A stretch of 64,000 nucleotides of DNA from Maritalea porphyrae (GTDB lineage Bacteria; Pseudomonadota; Alphaproteobacteria; Rhizobiales; Devosiaceae), in the NCBI RefSeq assembly GCF_030159895.1, contig NZ_BSNI01000001.1, positions 1-64,000 on the forward strand. Reading direction: 5' to 3'. This document shows positions 1 through 7,893 of this stretch, piece after piece; position 1 is the first letter of the stretch, and each line of letters begins with the position of its first letter. The notes beneath the pieces are model-generated. The model was not told the DNA's origin. It searched no databases and saw only the letters and a program-made list of their open reading frames with translations. The position numbers and the translations under genes are program-made.

Positions 1-11
1 ACACAAATGCC

Positions 12-153
12 GAGCAAGCGAGGGAAAAGGTGGACGAGGCAACTCGTTGCCGAGGACCCCGGCCAACTTTTTGGCCGCGCCGCGCAGGGGCAACAAATCG
101 AATAGGACGGCTTTAGTCCGTCATGAGATTTGTGTTGCGCCCCGTGAGCGAAA
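12..153 (+). repeat. Structured repeat element, copy A
   Basis: First of three copies of a dispersed element. In order it shows GGACGAG (32-38), a hairpin (38-42 with 47-51), the conserved block CGAGGACCCC (51-60), a hairpin GGCCAA/TTGGCC with a CTTT loop (61-76), and GCGCAGG. A long stem follows: 87-90 pairs with 140-143, 91-95 with 133-137 and 96-99 with 127-130. That stem encloses GTCATGA, and GTGAGCGAA closes the element. Copy B keeps the conserved blocks but changes the stem sequences in a compensating way, which points to selection on RNA structure. The 5' hairpin domain seen in B and C would lie left of the window. Confidence 0.7.
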
Positions 154-284
154 AGACTTCCAGAACAGCTTCAACGTGCTGTTCAATGGTTTACGCCTGC
201 CTTCGGCGTCAGACTGGACAATTTGCAACCAAGCGAAGAACGGCGACCCACTCTTCATTTGACCCAGCTTTCTTTATGAAGTGG
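154..284. other. Intergenic DNA with hairpins between repeat copies
   Basis: No credible gene. The stretch has two obvious inverted repeats, a GAACAGC/GCTGTTC pair near 162-190 and an ACGCC/GGCGT pair near 195-213, so it may belong to the same structured transcript as the flanking copies. Confidence 0.4.
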
Positions 285-513
285 TTGCTCTTTTTGACGC
301 CGCCGTCGCAGCCTTATGGCTGCTTCCCCGGCACCCCCGCCAATTGCTGCCCAACACTTGCACTGAGCAAGCGAGGGACAAGATGGACGAGCACTCCGTG
401 CGAGGACCCCGGCGGACTTTTCCGCCGCGTCCGCGCAGGTGCAGTGATTTACAAAGGGCGGACACACTTGTGTGTAGCCCGTCATGAAAATCACGGTGTG
501 CACCGTGAGCGAA
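285..513 (+). repeat. Structured repeat element, copy B
   Basis: Same block order as copy A, starting 353 bp further on (365 versus 12). Its 5' domain is complete: a hairpin GCAGCC-ttat-GGCTGC (308-323), and TTGCTC (285-290), which can pair with GAGCAA (365-370). Then come hairpin GCAC/GTGC (391-401), CGAGGACCCC (401-410), and hairpin GGCGGA-CTTT-TCCGCC (411-426). A long stem follows, 438-443 with 499-504 and 444-450 with 488-494, leaving a 4-nt bulge on the 3' side. Inside it lie an ACACA/TGTGT hairpin (462-475) and GTCATGA (481-487). GTGAGCGAA (505-513) closes it. Nothing in it looks coding. Confidence 0.7.
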
Positions 514-689
514 GAAGAGTTCTTCACGACCCCAACAACGCGTCCGTTGTCCGCAGGGTCTTCAAGAAAGCTGCACACAGTTTATCGCGCCTTGAAACGG
601 CGGGGATAAACACACCTGCACGCGAACTATGAAATGGCGGCAATTGTGATAGGCTTCAAGCATACTCAATTCATTTGCTGCGTGAAAAC
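514..689. other. Intergenic DNA after repeat copy B
   Basis: No credible gene. A nested hairpin (GACCC/GGGTC enclosing ACAACG/CGTTGT, about 528-562) follows copy B. The remainder leads into the acetyltransferase gene and presumably holds its promoter, though no clear -35/-10 pair stands out. Confidence 0.4.
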
Positions 690-1538
690 ATGACCCACTT
701 TGAGAAACTAGTCGTTGAAGAGTTGCCAAGCCCTGAATTCATTCAGAGATTTCAAACAAGCTGGCAAAATGAAGAACTCACATATCGACCATTTCTTTAT
801 CTTAAAAACAAAGAACGATTGGACCAGATCGGCCTAATTGTCCGTCCTGCAAAAGATGAACCGATTGGGTTTGCGCATGTGGATAAGTCCGATCAGCTTT
901 TGCTATCTCCAATGCCGCAACAAGCCGTTGAGTGCCTTTGTCGGCACCTGATTGAACGCAATATTTTATTTCCCGGCATTTTCGGTCCAGGGCGGGAAGC
1001 AAGAAACCTAGCGAAAAGTTTGGAAACCGCGCGCGGACCAGAATTTCATATCGCGAAGCGACTAATTCATTGGAAACTACACAAATTGAAGACCCAACCA
1101 AAAGCAAGTGGTTCAGCGCGCCGCGCGACGCTTTGCGAAGCCGAAACAATAGCTGAAATGTTCGACAATATGCAGCGCGAAACGAACACTCAGCGCCAGT
1201 TTAACAGTCAAGCAATGGTCAAGTACACCTTGGATGACCACCGCCTTTATGTTTGGGAAATGGCAAACGGACAAATTGGCTGTGTAGCGATTGTCACATT
1301 GGGATCTGCAGAAACCAAACACGGCACAATTGAACGCGTTTTCACACCAATGCCACACAGAGGAAATGGCTTCGCTCGAGCGCTAATTTGGAATGTCGCA
1401 AATACAATGCTTGGTCAAAAGCCCGGTATCTTTTTGTCCTCAGATGCAGATGAATTCGTTCCAACAAAGCTTTATCAAAGCCTCGGATTTGAAACCCATT
1501 CAACCATGGTCAATTTGCGCCAGTCACTCCACCGCTAA
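690..1538 (+). CDS. GNAT-family N-acetyltransferase
   Basis: Protein of 282 aa from ATG 690; an upstream TTG five codons earlier is less likely. The C-terminal half has the GNAT pattern: a beta strand reading IGCVAIVTLGS, then IERVFTPMPHRGNGFARALIWNVAN (acetyl-CoA pyrophosphate loop of the R-G-x-G-x-A type) and a final LYQSLGFE motif. The N-terminal half looks like a degenerate second GNAT fold, as in tandem-GNAT proteins. The substrate is unknown. It stands alone and converges on the bc1 operon across a shared terminator. Confidence 0.75.
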   Translation: MTHFEKLVVEELPSPEFIQRFQTSWQNEELTYRPFLYLKNKERLDQIGLIVRPAKDEPIGFAHVDKSDQLLLSPMPQQAVECLCRHLIERNILFPGIFGPGREARNLAKSLETARGPEFHIAKRLIHWKLHKLKTQPKASGSARRATLCEAETIAEMFDNMQRETNTQRQFNSQAMVKYTLDDHRLYVWEMANGQIGCVAIVTLGSAETKHGTIERVFTPMPHRGNGFARALIWNVANTMLGQKPGIFLSSDADEFVPTKLYQSLGFETHSTMVNLRQSLHR

Positions 1539-1550
1539 TACACGCACAAA

Positions 1551-1577
1551 AAAGGGCCAGCCCGAAGGCTGACCCTT
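1551..1577 (-). terminator. Rho-independent terminator of the bc1 operon
   Basis: Stem AAGGG-c-CAGCC, loop CGAA, stem GGCTG-a-CCCTT. On the minus strand it is followed by a run of T, so it fits the end of petABC. It may also stop the convergent acetyltransferase transcript. Confidence 0.8.
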
Positions 1578-1604
1578 AAACTTTAGAATCAAGAAGCCTG
1601 TGGC

Positions 1605-2444
1605 TTAGTGATCAACGTTGCTCCACAAGCGACGCTTAACCAGATACATCATTCCGGTTAGCAAGAAGAGGAACAACAGAACGCGGAAACCAAGTTCCTT
1701 GCGTGCGGTCATGTCTGGCTCAGCAAGCCACATCATGAACGCTGATACGTCTTTTGCGTACTGGTCCACAGTCTCAGGAGCAGAACCTTCATAGTCCACA
1801 AGCTCATCTGACAATGGAGGGCCCATTGAGATTTTGTGGCCAGGGAAGTGGTCGTTGTAATATTGACCATCGCCAAGCTCTACGCCGTGAGGTGGCTCTT
1901 CGTGGTAACCAACGAGAAGGTTGTAGATATAATCTGCACCGCCCTCTTGGTACGCTGTGAAGTAGTTGCCAATCCAGTTCGGGAACTTTTGTGGCACGTT
2001 GCGCGCTTTAGCCAACACTGAGAAATCTGGAGGAACTACACCATTGTTCGCGCCCGCTGCATCAAGTGGCGTTGGGAATGGATTTGGCCATGTGTCCGCA
2101 GGAATTGCCGGACGTTCACCATCTTCGATCTCAAGATCAATCACAGTGTATTCAGCTGCAATCGCTTTGACTTGGTCTTCTGTATATTCCGTGCCGCCTT
2201 TTTTGCTCAACATACGGAATGCGAACAAATCAGCTGAGTGGCAAGAAGAACAAACTTCTTGGAACACTTGGAAACCACGCTGCAACTGCGCTGGGTCATA
2301 CTTGCCGAAAATGCCAGAGAATGACCAATCCTGAAGAACAGGATCAGGACCATTGCTTGGGCCCGCAGCAACTGCAGAACCGGCTGACAAAGTGCTCGCT
2401 GCTAAAAGGACAGCGCTGATGATTTTAGAAAAACGTTTCATCAT
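1605..2444 (-). CDS. petC: Cytochrome c1 of the cytochrome bc1 complex
   Basis: Haem subunit of ubiquinol:cytochrome c oxidoreductase; passes electrons from the Rieske protein to cytochrome c on the periplasmic side. The chosen start is the first of two adjacent ATGs (2444, or 2441), just after AGGAG; the longer reading frame lacks a ribosome site. An N-terminal signal peptide is followed by the CxxCH haem site (CSSCHS). The conserved MGPPL methionine region lies in the second half, and a C-terminal membrane anchor (FRVLLFLFLLTGMMYLV) ends in basic residues. It is separate from cytochrome b, unlike the fused fbcH form of some rhizobia, and is the last gene of petABC. Confidence 0.96.
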   Translation of the reverse strand: MMKRFSKIISAVLLAASTLSAGSAVAAGPSNGPDPVLQDWSFSGIFGKYDPAQLQRGFQVFQEVCSSCHSADLFAFRMLSKKGGTEYTEDQVKAIAAEYTVIDLEIEDGERPAIPADTWPNPFPTPLDAAGANNGVVPPDFSVLAKARNVPQKFPNWIGNYFTAYQEGGADYIYNLLVGYHEEPPHGVELGDGQYYNDHFPGHKISMGPPLSDELVDYEGSAPETVDQYAKDVSAFMMWLAEPDMTARKELGFRVLLFLFLLTGMMYLVKRRLWSNVDH

Positions 2445-2451
2445 CTCTCTC

Positions 2452-3714
2452 CTATTCTGCAGCCTGTGAGGCGCTTTTTGAAAGCACACTCTCAGAAATG
2501 CTAGCTGGCAGTGGTTTGGTCACTTCAACGCGTGGCAAGAATGGCAAGATCACCAAGAAGTACAAGAAGTAATATGCCGTGCACAACTTAGCGAAGAACA
2601 AGTAGACGCCTTCTGCTGGCTGCGCGCCAAGATATGTCAAACCGATGAAGCTGATGACCCAAACCCAATAGAACCATTTGAACATTGGACGGAATGCACC
2701 AGAGCGAACTTTTGAACGATCAAGCCATGGCACGAAGAACCAAACAACGATCGAACCAAACATCATGATCACGCCGCCAAGTTTACTGTCGATTGGACCA
2801 ACGTTGAAGTCGATCGCACGCAGGATGGCGTAGAAGGGCAAGAAGTACCATTCAGGAACGATGTGCGGTGGTGTCACCAACGGGTTCGCTGGGATGTAGT
2901 TATCTGGGTGACCCAAAATGTCTGGCGCGAAGAATACGAACCAAGCAAATGGGATCATGATAACCATCACCGCGAACAAATCTTTCATGGTGAGATACGG
3001 GTGGAATGGAACTGTGTCCGCTTTCGACTTCACTTCAACGCCAGTTGGGTTGTTGTTGCCCGGAACGTGCAGCGCCCAGATGTGCAAGCCAACAACGCCA
3101 GCAATCATGAATGGCAACAAGTAGTGAAGTGAGAAGAAACGGTTCAATGTTGGGTTATCAACCGCAAAACCACCTACAAGAAGGGTTTTGATGGTGTCGC
3201 CCACAACAGGGATCGCTGAGAAGAAGTTCGTGATCACTGTCGCTGCCCAGAAGCTCATTTGGCCCCAAGGTAGAACATAGCCCATAAATGCAGTTGCCAT
3301 CATCAACAAGAAGATGGTTACGCCCAAAATCCACAAGACTTCACGTGGTGCCTTGTATGATCCGTAATAAAGACCACGGAAAATGTGGACATATACTGCA
3401 AAGAAGAAGAATGAAGCGCCGTTTGCGTGCGCCGCTTGTATGTAGCGGCCCCAGTTCACGTCGCGACGAATGTGCTCAACAGAGTTAAACGCCAGATCAA
3501 CATGTGGCGTATAGCTCATGGCAAGAACGATACCAGTGACGATTTGGATAACCAAAAAGATCGCAAGGATCGCGCCAAACGTCCACCAGTAGTTCAGGTT
3601 CTTTGGTGACGGGAAGTCAACAAATGAATCATAGCCAAGACGGATGATCGGCAGACGCTCGTCCATCCATTTTTCAAATCCCGAATTAGGTTTGTAATTA
3701 CTTTGATGTGCCAT
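2452..3714 (-). CDS. petB: Cytochrome b of the cytochrome bc1 complex
   Basis: Integral membrane subunit (420 aa) carrying haems bL and bH and both quinone sites. It shows the canonical [14 protein letters not shown]-terminus, several transmembrane helices, [12 protein letters not shown] around the Qo site, paired haem-ligand histidines in helices B and D, and the PEWY motif ([15 protein letters not shown]) in the C-terminal half. It lies 11 bp after the Rieske gene and 7 bp before petC, so one transcript is likely. Confidence 0.97.
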   Translation of the reverse strand: MAHQSNYKPNSGFEKWMDERLPIIRLGYDSFVDFPSPKNLNYWWTFGAILAIFLVIQIVTGIVLAMSYTPHVDLAFNSVEHIRRDVNWGRYIQAAHANGASFFFFAVYVHIFRGLYYGSYKAPREVLWILGVTIFLLMMATAFMGYVLPWGQMSFWAATVITNFFSAIPVVGDTIKTLLVGGFAVDNPTLNRFFSLHYLLPFMIAGVVGLHIWALHVPGNNNPTGVEVKSKADTVPFHPYLTMKDLFAVMVIMIPFAWFVFFAPDILGHPDNYIPANPLVTPPHIVPEWYFLPFYAILRAIDFNVGPIDSKLGGVIMMFGSIVVWFFVPWLDRSKVRSGAFRPMFKWFYWVWVISFIGLTYLGAQPAEGVYLFFAKLCTAYYFLYFLVILPFLPRVEVTKPLPASISESVLSKSASQAAE

Positions 3715-3725
3715 CAGACTGTCCC

Positions 3726-4250
3726 CTAACCAATCTTGATCAATGTATCGGACAAGAATGCATAGTCCGGAACAATGAGGTTTTCAGGCGCGGGCCCCTT
3801 ACGAATACGGCCTGCCGTATCGTAGTGAGAACCATGACATGGGCAGAACCAGCCTTTGTAATCGCCAGCTTCACCCACTGGGATACAACCCAAGTGCGTA
3901 CAAACGCCGATCATCACAAGCCACTCTTCGTGGCCTTCTTTGACCCGTTCCGCGTCTGACTGAGGATCTTTGAGATCCTCAAGCGGCACTGCCTTTGCTT
4001 CTTCAATTTCACTTGCCGTCCGACGACGAACAAAAACAGGCTTGCCGCGCCACTTAACTGTGACGGACTGCCCAACTTCAATTGAAGAGAGGTCCAATTC
4101 GATAGACGCCAACGCCAATGTCGAGGCGTCAGGATTCATTTGATCAACAAGCGGCCATGCCACGGCTGCGGCACCTACCGCGCCAACTGCGCCCGTTGCG
4201 AAATAGAGAAAATCTCTTCTGTTCGGTTCTGATTTGCTTTGTGTAGCCAA
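3726..4250 (-). CDS. petA: Rieske iron-sulfur subunit of cytochrome bc1
   Basis: 174 aa, usual length. It has a twin-arginine signal-anchor ([17 protein letters not shown]), then the soluble domain with both cluster motifs, CTHLGCIP and CPCHGSH, which supply two Cys and two His ligands to the 2Fe-2S centre. First gene of petABC. The only start upstream of the Tat motif is a TTG at 4250, matching the usual MATxxx N-terminus; no ATG is available before residue 34. The 5' untranslated side faces the divergent trmL-hemF genes. Confidence 0.96.
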   Translation of the reverse strand: MATQSKSEPNRRDFLYFATGAVGAVGAAAVAWPLVDQMNPDASTLALASIELDLSSIEVGQSVTVKWRGKPVFVRRRTASEIEEAKAVPLEDLKDPQSDAERVKEGHEEWLVMIGVCTHLGCIPVGEAGDYKGWFCPCHGSHYDTAGRIRKGPAPENLIVPDYAFLSDTLIKIG

Positions 4251-4570
4251 GGTCTAGATCCCTACCTAAGATCGTTCATCCGCTCCCGCTCAACTATCCA
4301 ATAGCTAGATAGCAGAATCACCCCCATCTGAAACAGATGAAGCGGAAATCGCGGCCTTTTTTGCACTCTATAAAGCGCTTGTCCAGCCTTTGAGGCTCGA
4401 ACTGGTAAAAACTGCGACACAATACCCTAGAATTTTGCATCTTTTGCACTAAGAGTATCGCCCAGAAGCACCAACAATTTGTGCGTTCTGACGTTTTTGC
4501 CTCGACAAACGCGCCCATGATGCGCTTTTTGGACAATTCATCGCTTAAGACGAAAGAACAATTTTACGCC

Positions 4571-5041
4571 GTGACCATCTCACTTGCTTTGTACCAACCT
4601 GACATTCCCCAAAATGCTGGCACTTTGATGCGGCTCGGCGCATGTCTCGACCTTAAAGTGCACTTGATCCACCCGACGGGTTTTTTGTTCACACAGAAAT
4701 CCTTTCGCCGCGCAGGCATGGATTATCTCGATCAGGTGGACTTGCGAGAACACAAAAGCTTTGAGGCATTTAATGAGTGGCGAAAAGCAGAAGACAAGCG
4801 CTTAGTGCTTTTGACCACCAAATCCTCAATTCTGCACACAGAAGCCGCCTTTGAATCTGATGACATACTAATGGTGGGCCGCGAAAGCGCTGGCGTTCCA
4901 GACGAGGTTGCTGAGATCTCGGACCTGAATTTGCGCATTCCCATGCGACAAGATACACGCTCCATCAATGTCGCCATCGCCGCCTCACTTGTGCTAAGCG
5001 ATGCGCTACGACAAACCAACCATTGGGCAAATCTTTCATGA
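4571..5041 (+). CDS. trmL: tRNA (cytidine34-2'-O)-methyltransferase TrmL
   Basis: Small SPOUT-class methyltransferase that modifies the wobble base of tRNA-Leu isoacceptors. GTG 4571 gives 156 aa, the usual length, beginning [17 protein letters not shown] as in the family. An upstream in-frame ATG would add about 30 residues of unrelated sequence. Signature motifs are [26 protein letters not shown] and [19 protein letters not shown], the last forming the knotted S-adenosylmethionine site. Its stop overlaps the hemF start (ATGA). Confidence 0.9.
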   Translation: MTISLALYQPDIPQNAGTLMRLGACLDLKVHLIHPTGFLFTQKSFRRAGMDYLDQVDLREHKSFEAFNEWRKAEDKRLVLLTTKSSILHTEAAFESDDILMVGRESAGVPDEVAEISDLNLRIPMRQDTRSINVAIAASLVLSDALRQTNHWANLS

Positions 5042-5925
5042 CTTCGTTTGATCTCGACCAAAAAAAGCAACAAGCCAGCGCCTGGTTCCGCGATTTGCGC
5101 GGCCAAATTTGCGAAAGCTTTGAACAGCTTGAGGACGAACTAACTGGTCCATTAAGCGACCAAGCGCCTGGCCGCTTTGAGCGCAAGCCATGGGATCGCA
5201 CCGATCAAACCACGGGCCAACCGGGCGGCGGCGGCGAAATGTCGATCATGAAAGGTCGCGTGTTTGAAAAAGTTGGCGTGCATATTTCAACTGTTTTCGG
5301 TGAATTCTCAGAGGACTTTGCCAAAGGCATGCCCGGTACAGAGAAGTCCCGCGCCTTTTGGGCCAGCGGCATCTCGCTGATTGCGCACCCGCAAAACCCC
5401 AACGTGCCTGCAGTTCACATGAATACGCGCATGGTGGCAACGGGCGAATGGTGGTTCGGCGGCGGTGGTGACCTGACGCCTGTACTAGATCGGCGCCGCA
5501 ACCAAGAAGACAAAGACACAATCGATTTCCATGCTGCAATGAAAGCAGCATGCGATGCGCACGAATGCGCGGACTATCCAAAGTACAAGAAGTGGTGCGA
5601 CGACTATTTCTATTTACCCCACCGCAAAGAGCCGCGCGGCACCGGAGGCATTTTCTATGATCGTCACAATTCCGGCGATTGGGACGCGGACTTTGCCTTT
5701 ACGCAAAATGTAGGCAGCAATTTCAAAGACATTTATTGTGAGCTTGTGCGTCGCAACTTCAACAATGAGTGGACCGATGCGGACCGCGAAGAGCAGCTGG
5801 TGCGTCGGGGCCGATATGTCGAGTTTAACCTGCTTTATGACCGTGGCACGACCTTTGGCTTAAAGACCGGCGGCAATGTAGAGAGTATTCTTTCCTCCAT
5901 GCCACCAGCCGTGAAATGGCCGTAA
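5038..5925 (+). CDS. hemF: Oxygen-dependent coproporphyrinogen III oxidase
   Basis: Converts coproporphyrinogen III to protoporphyrinogen IX using O2, in haem synthesis. About 295 aa from ATG 5038, which overlaps the trmL stop. Family motifs are plain: [29 protein letters not shown], the [13 protein letters not shown] block, [11 protein letters not shown], and the C-terminal [16 protein letters not shown] plus SILSSMPP. The anaerobic counterpart hemN is at 47.9-49.2 kb, so the organism can make haem with or without oxygen. Confidence 0.97.
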   Translation: MTSFDLDQKKQQASAWFRDLRGQICESFEQLEDELTGPLSDQAPGRFERKPWDRTDQTTGQPGGGGEMSIMKGRVFEKVGVHISTVFGEFSEDFAKGMPGTEKSRAFWASGISLIAHPQNPNVPAVHMNTRMVATGEWWFGGGGDLTPVLDRRRNQEDKDTIDFHAAMKAACDAHECADYPKYKKWCDDYFYLPHRKEPRGTGGIFYDRHNSGDWDADFAFTQNVGSNFKDIYCELVRRNFNNEWTDADREEQLVRRGRYVEFNLLYDRGTTFGLKTGGNVESILSSMPPAVKWP

Positions 5926-5968
5926 AACCGCACTCTTTGAAATATTTCTCAAAAAAATCGTCCATGAA

Positions 5969-5995
5969 TGTCGAATCCTGACTATCCTGCCCGAC
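5969..5995 (+). promoter_or_regulatory. Putative ECF42-type promoter
   Basis: TGTCGA (5969-5974) and CGAC (5992-5995) are separated by 17 bp and lie about 60 bp upstream of the DGPF gene. ECF42 sigma factors are reported to recognise TGTCGA at -35 and a CGA-type -10, so this fits autoregulation of the DGPF-sigma operon. Confidence 0.55.
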
Positions 5996-6056
5996 TAGAG
6001 GGTATAGGCGCACAACAATTGCGCCATTCTTGGGAACAATCAAAGGAACTCACATC

Positions 6057-6407
6057 ATGCAATTCATGGCTCTAATTTATAATGCTGAAGGCGCCGACGC
6101 TTCATATGAAGGCGGTATGGAGCAAATCATGGCCGACTACTGGAAGTTTGGCGAAGAAGCGCGCGAAGCTGGCGTTATGGTCGCCGGAGATGCACTGGAA
6201 GCCGTCTCGACCGCCACATCCGTGCGCATTCGAAACGGCCAAACCGAGCTAACTGACGGACCATTTGCTGAAACCAAAGAAGCCCTGGGTGGCTATTATT
6301 TGCTTGAGTGCAAAGACCTTGACCAAGCTCTCGAATGGGCGGCGAAAATTCCAACGGCAAAATACGGCACCATTGAAGTGCGTCCGGTTATGGTGTTCGA
6401 CAATTAA
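6057..6407 (+). CDS. YCII/DGPF-domain protein, partner of the ECF42 sigma factor
   Basis: 116 aa from ATG 6057, preceded by AAAGGA; an upstream TTG would add nine unlikely residues. Starts MQFMALIYNAEG and carries the defining motif (LTDGPFAETKEALGGYYLLE). This is a ferredoxin-like alpha/beta fold related to muconolactone isomerase-like YCII proteins. DGPF proteins typically sit next to ECF42 sigma factors. The sigma gene starts immediately after this stop. The biochemical role is unknown. Confidence 0.9.
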   Translation: MQFMALIYNAEGADASYEGGMEQIMADYWKFGEEAREAGVMVAGDALEAVSTATSVRIRNGQTELTDGPFAETKEALGGYYLLECKDLDQALEWAAKIPTAKYGTIEVRPVMVFDN

Positions 6408-7661
6408 TTGTCTGACCTAGAACAAGCCCTGACCCGAGCATTGCGCAAAAGCTCGGGTCGGATATTGGCCAGCCTTATCAAGAGTTTCGGTGATTTTGAC
6501 AAAGCCGAAGACGCGCTGCAGGACGCAGCCACAGAGGCGCTGCGCACATGGCCAATAAAAGGTGTGCCAGACAATCCAGCAGCCTGGTTGCACACAACCG
6601 CAAAGCGGCGCGCAATTGACAAACTGCGCAAAGACACGCGCCACCACGCAAAAGAGACGCAGCAAATCCTGATGGACCTTGATGCGAACAAAGATGAAAT
6701 GGCCGAAACCGACTATGAAATCCCCGACGAACGTCTGCGGCTAATCTTCACCTGCTGCCACCCTGCACTGTCGCCAGAAGCGCAATTGGCCCTCACCCTA
6801 AAAACCCTTGGTGGCCTAACGGTGCGCGAAATCGCACGTGCATTCCTGACCAGCGAAACGGCCATGCTGCAGCGCATTACGCGCGCCAAGAAGAAAATTC
6901 GCGACGCTGGCATCGCCTATGAAGTGCCGGGAAGCGAACACCTTTCCGAACGACGCAAAACGGTGCAAAAGACCATATATCTGATCTTTAATGAATCCTA
7001 CTCAGCGTTTGAAGGTCAAACCCTCACGCGCGGTGATTTGGCCAATGAGGCTATTCGGCTCGCAGCCTTATTGTTCCGGCTTGACCCATGTCCTGAAACC
7101 GGTGGGCTTTTGTGTTTGATGCAGCTCACGCATGCGCGCACCGCCGCAAGAACTGACGCTCTTGGCCAAATGGTGAGCTTAGAAGAGCAAGACCGCTCAC
7201 TATGGGATCACGACACAATCGAAATGGCACATCAGCTTTTGTTGGCACAGTTTAGATTGGGTCAACTCGGTCCCTACCAATTGCAGGCAGCGATTAGCGC
7301 GTTGCATTGCAAAGCAGACAGTTGGCAATCAACCGATTGGCAACAAATCACCGCGCTATATCAGGCCTTATCCGCATTCGATGCCTCACCCGTGGTGCTG
7401 TTAAACGGTGCTATGGCACAAGCAAATATGGGCGACGTGGCGAATGCGTTGAAAAAGCTCGGCGCACTAGAAAATTCGCTTGAAACCTACCAACCCTTTT
7501 ATGCGGCGCGCGCCGAAATGCACGTGATGAACGGGGCCAACAAAACAGCAATTTCAGACCTTGATCGCGCCATCGAACTGTCAAGCAACCAGATTGAGCG
7601 GGCATTTTTGGAACGAAAGCGCGATAAAATTGCAAACTGCAATGGTTCAACAGAAAATTAA
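6408..7661 (+). CDS. ECF sigma factor, ECF42 group, with C-terminal helical repeat domain
   Basis: 417 aa. Residues 1-180 hold sigma region 2 (SLIKSFGDFDKAEDALQDAATEALRTWP, then AWLHTTAKRRAIDKLRK) and region 4 (TVREIARAFLTSETAMLQRITRAKKKI). The remaining ~230 residues form the long TPR-like extension that marks ECF42. No anti-sigma gene is adjacent, as expected since the extension is thought to control activity. Translation starts at a TTG directly after the DGPF stop, which implies translational coupling. Likely drives its own operon from the site at 5969. Confidence 0.9.
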   Translation: MSDLEQALTRALRKSSGRILASLIKSFGDFDKAEDALQDAATEALRTWPIKGVPDNPAAWLHTTAKRRAIDKLRKDTRHHAKETQQILMDLDANKDEMAETDYEIPDERLRLIFTCCHPALSPEAQLALTLKTLGGLTVREIARAFLTSETAMLQRITRAKKKIRDAGIAYEVPGSEHLSERRKTVQKTIYLIFNESYSAFEGQTLTRGDLANEAIRLAALLFRLDPCPETGGLLCLMQLTHARTAARTDALGQMVSLEEQDRSLWDHDTIEMAHQLLLAQFRLGQLGPYQLQAAISALHCKADSWQSTDWQQITALYQALSAFDASPVVLLNGAMAQANMGDVANALKKLGALENSLETYQPFYAARAEMHVMNGANKTAISDLDRAIELSSNQIERAFLERKRDKIANCNGSTEN

Positions 7662-7676
7662 CCATTCACTAACCAT
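7658..7676 (+). promoter_or_regulatory. CtrA-like binding box
   Basis: TTAACCAT (7658-7665) followed by CTAACCAT (7669-7676) gives TTAA-N7-CTAA, one base off the TTAA-N7-TTAA consensus of the alphaproteobacterial regulator CtrA. It overlaps the sigma factor stop and ends 10 bp before the small gene at 7687. Confidence 0.4.
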
Positions 7677-7686
7677 AATCAAGCCC

Positions 7687-7893
7687 ATGAAAGCACAACT
7701 TTACGGTCAAAATCTACCGATGTGGAAAGCTAATCAGATGTGGCGCGCAGCCCGTCAGAAGCATATCCAAAGAGACCTACAAAGCACACAACTTATGACC
7801 GATTCAATTTTCGGCGGTCAGTTCCAGGCGACATATCAACAAAATGCGCTTGTGCTTAAAATTGCTACTCAGCGTGCGCTGAAAAAAGTCTAA
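7687..7893 (+). CDS. Small basic protein of unknown function
   Basis: 68 aa from ATG 7687. The longer open frame runs back into the sigma gene and is not credible upstream of this point. Rich in Gln, Lys and Arg, predicted mostly helical, no membrane segment or Cys. A CtrA-like box directly upstream suggests cell-cycle or motility-linked expression; this is inference. The stop overlaps the convergent cca stop by 4 bp. I do not recognise the family. Confidence 0.5.
   Translation: MKAQLYGQNLPMWKANQMWRAARQKHIQRDLQSTQLMTDSIFGGQFQATYQQNALVLKIATQRALKKV

Noticed and set aside
12-153. Repeat copy A as RNase P RNA, tmRNA, 6S or a hammerhead ribozyme
   Set aside because: The GAGGAAAGUCC and ACAGARA blocks of RNase P, the tmRNA termini and the CUGANGA/GAAA hammerhead core are all absent.
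123-632. Long open frame across the repeat region
   Set aside because: Overlaps copies A and B, whose bases are explained by paired stems. The protein has no recognisable features and no ribosome site.
4318-4536. 72-codon frame in the petA-trmL gap
   Set aside because: No family features or ribosome site and unusual Cys/Trp content; treated as intergenic.
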